DNA of 55,656 nucleotides from Elusimicrobiota bacterium (GTDB taxonomy: Bacteria > Elusimicrobiota > Elusimicrobia > UBA1565 > UBA9628). The notes under the pieces were generated by a model that searched no databases, had not been told where the DNA came from, and worked only from the letters and a program-made list of their open reading frames with translations. The position numbers and the translations under genes were made by a program. Numbering within the stretch: the stretch's first letter is position 1; the number at the start of each line of letters is the position of its first letter. The DNA is taken from assembly GCA_003151975.1 (NCBI GenBank), contig PLZD01000025.1, positions 99,695 to 155,350 of the forward strand. Direction: 5' to 3'. Shown piece after piece: positions 55,301-55,656 of this stretch.

Positions 55301-55520
55301 CGTTGACGCACTGCATGATCGTCGTGCAGTCGCCGCCGCCGGCGGACTTTACGACTTTGGTGGTCGAACAGCTGATCGCCGACGCGCACGGCGCGAGCAC
55401 GGATGAGGCCGCGAGCAGCAAAAGCGCCAGAATTTTGGTAGACAGGAGTCCGGCGGAGGATCGCGCGGGGCGGTCGGTTCGCGGTGCGGATCGGAGCAAG
55501 TGCGTGTGGGACCCACGCAT
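37356..55520 (-). CDS. 6054-residue exported beta-helix/FN3 surface protein with FlgD-like C-terminal domain
   Basis: This single uninterrupted frame of 18.2 kb starts at 55520 with a long signal peptide (hydrophobic core around residues 30-45, ILALLLLAASSVLAPCASA). Four right-handed beta-helix modules follow (about 47-2665), each opening with a DGxxDYTTIQAAVNxL motif like pectin-lyase-fold proteins and closing with EPxPNGGRANQGSYG. Then come about 32 FN3 domains (2665-5680) and a beta domain with LTPHFSFF (His at 5936). The C-terminal domain runs from IRIYPNPFKPN (about 5955) to the end KVAILR. No enzyme active site is recognised. It is probably an adhesin, stalk or sheath protein exposed on the surface. 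Ser, Thr, Asn and Ala dominate. The stop is coupled to a PorV-TPR gene. Confidence 0.92.
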   Translation of the reverse strand: MRGSHTHLLRSAPRTDRPARSSAGLLSTKILALLLLAASSVLAPCASAISCSTTKVVKSAGGGDCTTIMQCVNGVPAGAFAGNYCIDIQDSATYPEQVTVQGKNPNGFQLAIGAITTANTPIVSPLAASTAAFQILNTSVTIESVYVVPTNAMTYGVWASSTNVTISGVNIIDATGKINKAGVSITSLSLIANSSVAVNSAVAPAILMSQASRVTLTLSTATNTGGFGMQVSTSVSVVIDNSYVSGSQALWITDSTSTVIDASVFVGTNVVGNALWLAGGSDGLTVSTSTLIGGPQGAGARLDQGNSGNINFSTNTIPAGAQYGIYAATQAASAYIVITSNTIVPTFSTAHNTYGMYFDGQWAGIINNGIYYRGLGSMGAFKTYGIYALSASGGMFIDHNRISMSGSLTGGSYEAVALFGSDSASFSYNDVHSTGTLFVNALLLRLANGSTNASVKNNIFDASMTVTGSSATIDVSADSESGFGSNFNDWYSSNAYNTGNWGGTSYSFTDPSWNTATNQDPKSKRAPPLWQVTGVEDFHPRSSKGRWDPTIGAFVNDGAFSQTIDSAKNGDPFFNETAPNGGRANQGSYGNTAEASHSHTPLNQGCQGGATVKQDGTEDYTTIQAAVNSLNTNLSFQECVIIEDTQTYHEQVTIQGFTMNGNAIIIAADETFVTSGPVVSPPAGSTAAIQIMNSNVEIGNVWVLGTNAVPYGVAASSPNIIISSVNVDSGGKILTAGMYLSSSVAVSNSSVTMQSAHGFYVDGVSDSISYSTAQVAGAARYAFFLNGSAATAVSASYATNSAGAAVMVYSGSLDSIDGSTLSGSTGVFVNGSTGTSVTNCALTGTNVGGSGLLLTGGSVGLTMSADSAVGGARGAGVYLGVGNSGTIVLSSNSIVNGAQYGIYAATQSAGTQIFITSNTIVPTMPAAYNTYGLYLNGLTSGATIESNSVYFRASGSMAGFTTYGLYAQSASGLMIDHNRFSHAGTLTGGSLEAAALASATETTFKFNDVHSTGTLFTNAYLLRLTNGSVGTVVKDNIFSASMTVTGSSASISVSADSEGSFSSDYNDWFSSNSFDTGIWGASSYQFPAGWNAASGQDANSIAANPLWQLTSVEDFHPESGNGRWDPTAAAFVYDSVTSPTIDKADPSEPFGQELAPKGGRANQGSTGDTTEASKSVPLLGPGCASGFNVKLDGSADFTTIQAAVNALSTNLIGNECVVIRDTQTYHEQVTIQNFTNNGLQVEILSDPSFISSAPVVSPTAGHTAAFLIMNSSVTIGHISVRDSIPLPYAVKASSPNVTISSMSVDSNFSIGTAGIAISSWSTISYSSVTVQGVNGIYLDGTGDVVAYSTASASGAGFAGAYLNGATYNTFTVFTASNTMGNAVSLLNGANDNSFSQLNLFSTDINYSGLSVVNSSSNSFVGGFYTSANGKGITLGAGAGYNVINQSTMTTNFGNWALELSQAAGNTVADSALNGGAWLHAGAQANALAGDTIVASAAGIELDASLSNTVSNCSVSGSTGVWVRGSTGTVVGSSTLLATNSNGSGIALSGTSSGLTLSSSVVSGGAAAYGINLETNNKGAIFLTSNTVTPGALFAVGVATQQAGTAIYVTSNTILPSLPGYGLYFNGLTSGATVENNGIYYRTPVSAPGSISYGIYAQSASGLAMDHNIISMPGMLIAGSYEAVSFYGTTGSAFKFNDVLSTGTGLTSAYLVRLFNGSTPIVIKDNIFLASMTVTASSASIIISADSEGFLFEDYNDWFSPNSANTGVWGASNYQFLGGWQAGSGQDVHSIAADPLWFNPGAGVEDFHPQSINGRWNPVSQTFVDDGVTSPTIDMADPAEPFSLEPIPNNGRANQGSTGDTPQASISPEGLAPGCSSGFNVKQDGTENYTTIMAAVNALNHNMPGTECVIIKDTQTYTEQVTIQGFVNNGYQLTIMADPSFVSTAPVINPPVASTAAFQIMNTSVTLYHLMAIPTHAVTYGVSASSAYVTITSMSVDSGGRIWGAGIAVSSWTMVSGASVTVQAGYGLLATGSTNTISASSFGGSAAGIGLYFDGSSSNTVSGCFISSGAVLSVGANDNTFFQSTMTSIAANIDAVTIGGAMNDFAQCYIGGANGNAVNIANGAAYVPFTNITQSTLYSQAPLYYALASNQASSTTISQSVVANPNGSASLLVSFNGGTITQSTFTAGGVGGRAYWLNSGSSNTVTQSVIGAPNGGVGVTYQNSATYNTISFSSVTGASNEAVDLQSASYNLFSRVYVQNVNGYGLRLATNAKYNTISLSTITAVGGFPGVFVSQSSSNTLVDSYVQGSTGVYVSGSTGTIIGNDVIAATGTAGSALWLDAGSVNLFVSSSVFLGGGNGSGIYLDKSNQGAIYLSTNVILTGAEFGISVATQAGTTQLFITSNTIVPTVGTGVNTYGLYINGLASGATIENNTIVYRTAGSMGAATAYGIYAQSTAGLLFDRDRIIEPGLLTGGGFTGVDLVGAAGTTFKFNDILAAGTSLTNAYLMLLTNGCAGAVIKDDVFEASMTVTGSSASISVSADSEGGFSSDYNDWFSSNSLNAGVWGGAGFQFLAGWRAGSGQDTHSIAANPLWQVTSTEDLHPRSMRGRYDPTVAGFTADAATSLTIDAADPTEASFAVEPAPNGGRANQGSYGGTAQASETAPPPTNPVVAGVVSSSITLSWGAVASDGYRADAALVADFSAGLISSATAVAATTQLAPQGLAPNTTYYLRAGALYGSNYNFAAAVPVSTVTLAAAPAAPIGVGTFTAVTINSFTLNWSSGTAGTGYNPMSTLYVVQISTMANFAPVAASSLTFNISASFGGLMEGFPYFAEVQAANVSGGSTTFTNFGSTATMGLQPGAASPAFSAILANALTANWTANGNAAGTTYYAQISTMATFNPIMMSSQTYNLNATFVGLNANTTYFLQAAAFNLNASTWTAFTNIGSTSSLAAAPAAPALAQVNLSSVGFNWSANGDPVGTIYVAQISTDNFLSVSASSQTLNPSVTFFNLVSNDTYFLEVEAVNSNNLATSFTALPSTWTLAAPPASAALSTIGLSSVTVNWLANNDSTTTIYLAQISTDGFATVNLSSQTLNLSTLFGAGGSGLNLSPNTTYYFQTKAVANGGLSTTFTSLGSTMTLAANPAPAIATFTAVAGNGLTLNWSSGSLATGYNAAQTFYLAQISTMASFIPLAASSQTFNTSVAFAGLNPNFTYFAQVLAINGTGLYTAFVNFGSTATPTAVPGAPGSSTFTAILANSFTLNWSADGNQAGTTYYAQISTMPTFVPIVLSSQTYNVFASFAGLNTNTTYYAQAAAYNLNSSTWTTFDNLTATSTLANAPSAPALAQVDFSSVSISWGANGDPAWTNYFAQISTDNFATINASSLTLNTSAFFTALQSNATYYFKVRALNNYGAATAFVAAPTTWTVVSAPIVAQPSAVGTTQITSNWATGDGAFTNYIAQVSTDNFVTVNATSQTFNTSVVFSGLVSNATYYFQAKAIGNNGLATSYTALPSTWTSIALPIAAAPTTVGLSSMTANWGPNGDTLSTIYIAQISTDNFTTVNASSQTLNAAVLFTGLNPNASYYTQVQVLGYDGRATAFVSLPSTMTLAADPAPAIATFTAVGGNALTLNWSSGTLATGYNTAQTIYLAQISTMASFNPLFASSQTLNTSAPFSGLIPNDPYFAQVKAINGLGLNTVFVNFGSTQTPTAPPGLAAPVFTAIGINSLTANWTSDGNPAGTTYYAQISTMASFNPILMSSQTYNLLATFAGLNINTTYYAQAAAYNLATTTWTAFTNLTATSTLANAPLAPALAQVDFSSVSISWGANGDPAWTNYFAQISTDNFATVNASSLTLNASAFFTALQSNATYFFKVRALNSEGAATVFVAAPTTWTVVSAPVSAAPAGITTTQIAANWTTIDAAFTNYITQISTDNFATVNATSQTFNTSVVFSGLVSNATYYFQAKAIGNNGLATSFTALPSTWTAIALPLAAAPTTVGLSSATANWGANGDAVGTIFIAQISTDNFATVNASSQTLNVTVLFPGLNPNASYYTQVQVLGYDGRATAFVSLPSTMTLAADPAPAIATFTAVGGNALTLNWSSGTLATGYNTAQTFYLAQISTMASFIPLSASSQTFNTSVAFGGLTPNSPYFAQVKAINGLGLNTAFVNFGSTSTPTAAPGAASPVFTAITNNALTVNWTSNGNQAGTTYYAQISTMASFNPILVSSQTYNLFASFVGLNTNATYYAQAAAYNLNTTTWTAFTNLTATSTLASAPLAPALAQVDFSSVSIIWGANGDPAWTNYFAQISTDNFATVNASSLTLNASAFFKGLQSNATYYFTVRALNNEGAATAFVAAPTTWTVVSAPVSAAPSGITTSQITANWTTTDAALTNFVAQISTDNFATVNATSQTLNTSIVFSGLAPNTTYYFKTKAIGNNGLATAFTALPSTWTLISPPLSAPPTTVGLSSMTANWGANGNSLGTIYLTAISTDNFATVNATSQTLNTSALFSGLNPNASYYTEVEVLGFGGQASGFTALPLTMTMAADPGPAVSTFTAVGGNSLTINWSSGTLVTGYNSAQTIYLAQISTMASFIPLSASSQTENVFATFSGLTPQAPYFAEVKAINGLGLNTAFVNLGSTTTPIAPPSPAAPVFTAVLTAGLQVNWTANGNPAGTTYYAQISTMATLTPILLSSQTLNLFAAFPGLSANTTYFAQAAAYNINTSTWTAFTNLGSTSTLAKAPILAALLQVDLSSISVSWGTNGNPAYTTYAAQLSTDNFATVNITSQTLGTSATFFGLVQNSTYYVQVQALNSDGVGTAFDSVPSTWTQYAQPIAANPSFVGSSSITANWLANGNPATTVYSARISTDNFATVNSASETINAFATFPGLNANTTYYFKVQVVAYNGQGGPFVVLPSTVTLLLPPGAAANIFTAVNSNSLTANWTTGGNGAGTTYYAQISTDNFATINLSSSTLNLSVALGAGGAGPNLTPNTTYYGRVQATNASGSSAFLALGSTMTLAAPPAAAVATFTAVTGSGLTLNWSSGTFATGYDPAQTSYLAQISTMASFNPLAASSQTFNINASFAGLAADSVYFARVQAVNGGGTATAFVIYGSTATPTASPGLAAPVFTAILANSFTINWTANGNPSGTTYYAQISTMASLNPIVMSSQTYNLFAAFAGLGTNTTYYAQAAAFNINTSTWTAFTNLTATSTLANAPLSPALAQVDFSSVSISWGANGDPAWTNYLAQVSTDNFATVNASSLTLNASAFFTGLQSNATYYFKVLAFNNDGAATAFVFAPSTWTLVSAPISAAPTGDGTTMVTANWTSNDAAGTYYAAQISTDNFATVNSSSVTLNLSAVFAGLNSNTTYYFQAKAIGNNGQSTAYTVLPTTMTLLLGPGVAGTSFTTIGTSSMTVNWTSGGNGVGTTYVTQISTDNFGTINASSSTFNLAALFGTGGLPPALTPNTTYYARTQAVNGSDVSAFTALGSAFTYANPPTGSAISNVQITSATLSWALNQNPAATVAEVQRSTDSVTYATAFSGAFSNVTDSTLLECSTYYYRVRNRNFAGLPTAFDATVSFVTQGSTPSAPSALVAASLAGNQIALSWSPSPSPVRQYFLYYDAGTGAVNYGAPLATIAAPTTAYTTGVLPSTASYRFAIRAENHCGIIETNTSVLATSASTATLSAVSAAVESPVAGTRVTGNRVTLYAHLTSGTAAQTSQVLFEYKATTDTVWHLVPAAEGAHPNPSLAPPFFVHWDLTSQPATNYDLRTIAYDVSGATDTALGSITIVADPVAWDVNEISLGGGMIQRRQVISNSVDNTVTAGDGASSMIANIVIPAGALSTSSTTITVVPNPGPPAPPPGGVGVPNLGVSILLGNGQTMLSGGQLGSISFSYQDPNKNGTVGATGVPVSQLKVFSYNAVSGNWQQDAATTLDTVNELVFGLTPHFSFFSAFGVPPTANLGTIRIYPNPFKPNGPNSDEGRPFNAADPNSGIIIDNLPADYQIKIYTISGSLVAHFNSLGAGAGKVQWDAKNDMGKDVASGIYFVVITSQGTMTATRKVAILR
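39073..46115 (-). repeat. Five-copy 1.4-kb tandem repeat of FN3 quintets
   Basis: Within the giant gene, groups of five different FN3 domains repeat in the same order. A marker (reverse complement of the coding for LAQISTMASF) occurs at 40350, 41772, 43170, 44568 and 45969, so the spacings are 1422, 1398, 1398 and 1401 bases (474, 466, 466, 467 codons). The quintet types can be told by their openings: xDPAPAIATFTAV, APVFTAI, ALAQVDFSSVSISW, SAPVSAAP and APTTVGLSS. The central copies are closest to each other and the outer ones more diverged, as expected from unequal recombination. Confidence 0.85.
47530..49899 (-). repeat. Beta-helix module 4 of the giant protein
   Basis: Opens with VKQDGTENYTTIMAAVNAL, closes with GGRANQGSYGGTAQAS just before the first FN3 domain. 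About 790 residues, the longest copy, with many extra turns such as STTISQSVV and NTISLSTIT. Confidence 0.75.
49900..51979 (-). repeat. Beta-helix module 3 of the giant protein
   Basis: Opens with VKLDGSADFTTIQAAVNAL, closes with GRANQGSTGDTPQAS. About 690 residues, longer than modules 1 and 2 because of additional helix turns in the middle (NTFTVFTASNT and ANALAGDTIV region). Confidence 0.75.
51980..53706 (-). repeat. Beta-helix module 2 of the giant protein
   Basis: Opens with VKQDGTEDYTTIQAAVNSL and TYHEQVTIQGF, closes with GGRANQGSTGDTTEAS. About 575 residues. The opening resembles the start of pectinesterase/pectin-lyase-fold domains. Confidence 0.75.
53707..55380 (-). repeat. Beta-helix module 1 of the giant protein
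   Basis: First and shortest of four homologous modules (about 560 residues). It begins with GDCTTIMQCVNG and YPEQVTVQG, continues with many short turns of the VTISGVNI and SNTIVPT kind, and ends with GGRANQGSYGNTAEAS. Its opening is the most diverged, with extra cysteines. Confidence 0.75.
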
Positions 55521-55527
55521 TGTTCTA

Positions 55528-55555
55528 AGGTTAACAGGATTCCCTTATAAGTCAA
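55528..55555 (-). promoter_or_regulatory. Putative promoter of the 6054-residue gene
   Basis: TTGACT (55550-55555), 16-base spacer ending TGT and TAACCT (55528-55533), seven bases before the ATG at 55520; no Shine-Dalgarno. An alternative is TATAAG slightly upstream with CTGTAA as -35, which would give a leader of about 25 bases. Confidence 0.45.
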
Positions 55556-55601
55556 TGACAATTTGGTTACAGACTATATAAGAGGAAGGGGCCGGGAAAA
55601 A

Positions 55602-55656
55602 TGGAGCGGGTGATGGGAATCGAACCCACGTATGCAGCTTGGGAAGCTGCCGTTCT
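55602..55656 (-). tRNA. tRNA-Gly (anticodon CCC), partial at the window edge
   Basis: The minus strand reads an anticodon stem GCAGC/GCTGC with loop TTCCCAA (anticodon CCC, decoding GGG), a T arm with TTCGATT, the 3' acceptor strand CACCCGC, discriminator T (as in bacterial glycine tRNAs) and an encoded CCA. The 5' third lies beyond the window. TTTTT follows CCA directly. The giant gene begins 81 bases downstream on the same strand. Confidence 0.93.

Overview
The window looks like a chromosomal segment of a GC-rich, diderm (Gram-negative) bacterium. Diderm cues are two PorV/PorQ-type outer-membrane barrel genes, a lipoprotein signal, a KdsC-type phosphatase (Kdo pathway) and an ArnT-like lipid-linked sugar transferase. 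The mix of PorV/PorQ proteins, a fused transaldolase/glucose-6-phosphate isomerase and very long FN3/beta-helix surface proteins suggests Elusimicrobiota or a neighbouring lineage. That assignment is inference; no rRNA is present. No transposon, phage, CRISPR array or integrase was seen. No stretch over 300 bases lacks a gene (longest gap about 150 bases).

Layout. 1-3.4 kb (minus): an operon of a class II glutamine amidotransferase, two paralogous membrane-anchored HEAT-repeat proteins and a MoxR ATPase cut by the window edge, preceded by a zinc-ribbon membrane protein. 3.4-10.5 kb (plus): a CPBP membrane protease, a cyclic-nucleotide-binding/FHA protein, then a tightly overlapped MoxR-DUF58-transglutaminase unit and a single-domain response regulator. 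10.5-15.2 kb (minus): a GspF/PilC protein, a double-ACT protein, a secreted protein and an MFS transporter with a long exported N-terminus. 15.3-16.2 kb (plus): an RDD membrane protein with a pilin-like tail. 16.2-20.5 kb (minus): ArnT-like transferase, MDR dehydrogenase, coiled-coil protein.

20.5-55.5 kb (all minus) is dominated by two giant exported proteins. One has 2053 residues (kelch propellers, FN3 domains, FlgD-like C-terminal domain). The other has 6054 residues (four beta-helix modules, about 32 FN3 domains, FlgD-like C-terminal domain). Each giant gene ends in an ATGA overlap with the start of a PorV/PorQ-family gene, so each cargo-like protein is translationally coupled to its own barrel protein. 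Both giants carry an HF(S/T)xF motif just before the C-terminal domain and end in Leu-Arg. I read this as a candidate PorV-linked secretion or surface-display system related in logic to type IX secretion. Between the two pairs lies a sugar-phosphate operon (lipoprotein, BadF-type kinase, RpiB, Tal-Pgi fusion, KdsC) plus a CBM48-like membrane protein and a TPR-SpoIID protein. A tRNA-Gly(CCC) runs off the right edge.

Transcription signals are unusually readable: many genes have a TTGAnn-16/18-TAnnnT promoter whose -10 box lies only 5-11 nt before the start codon, implying widespread leaderless or nearly leaderless mRNAs. Several promoter hexamers also contain the upstream gene's stop codon.
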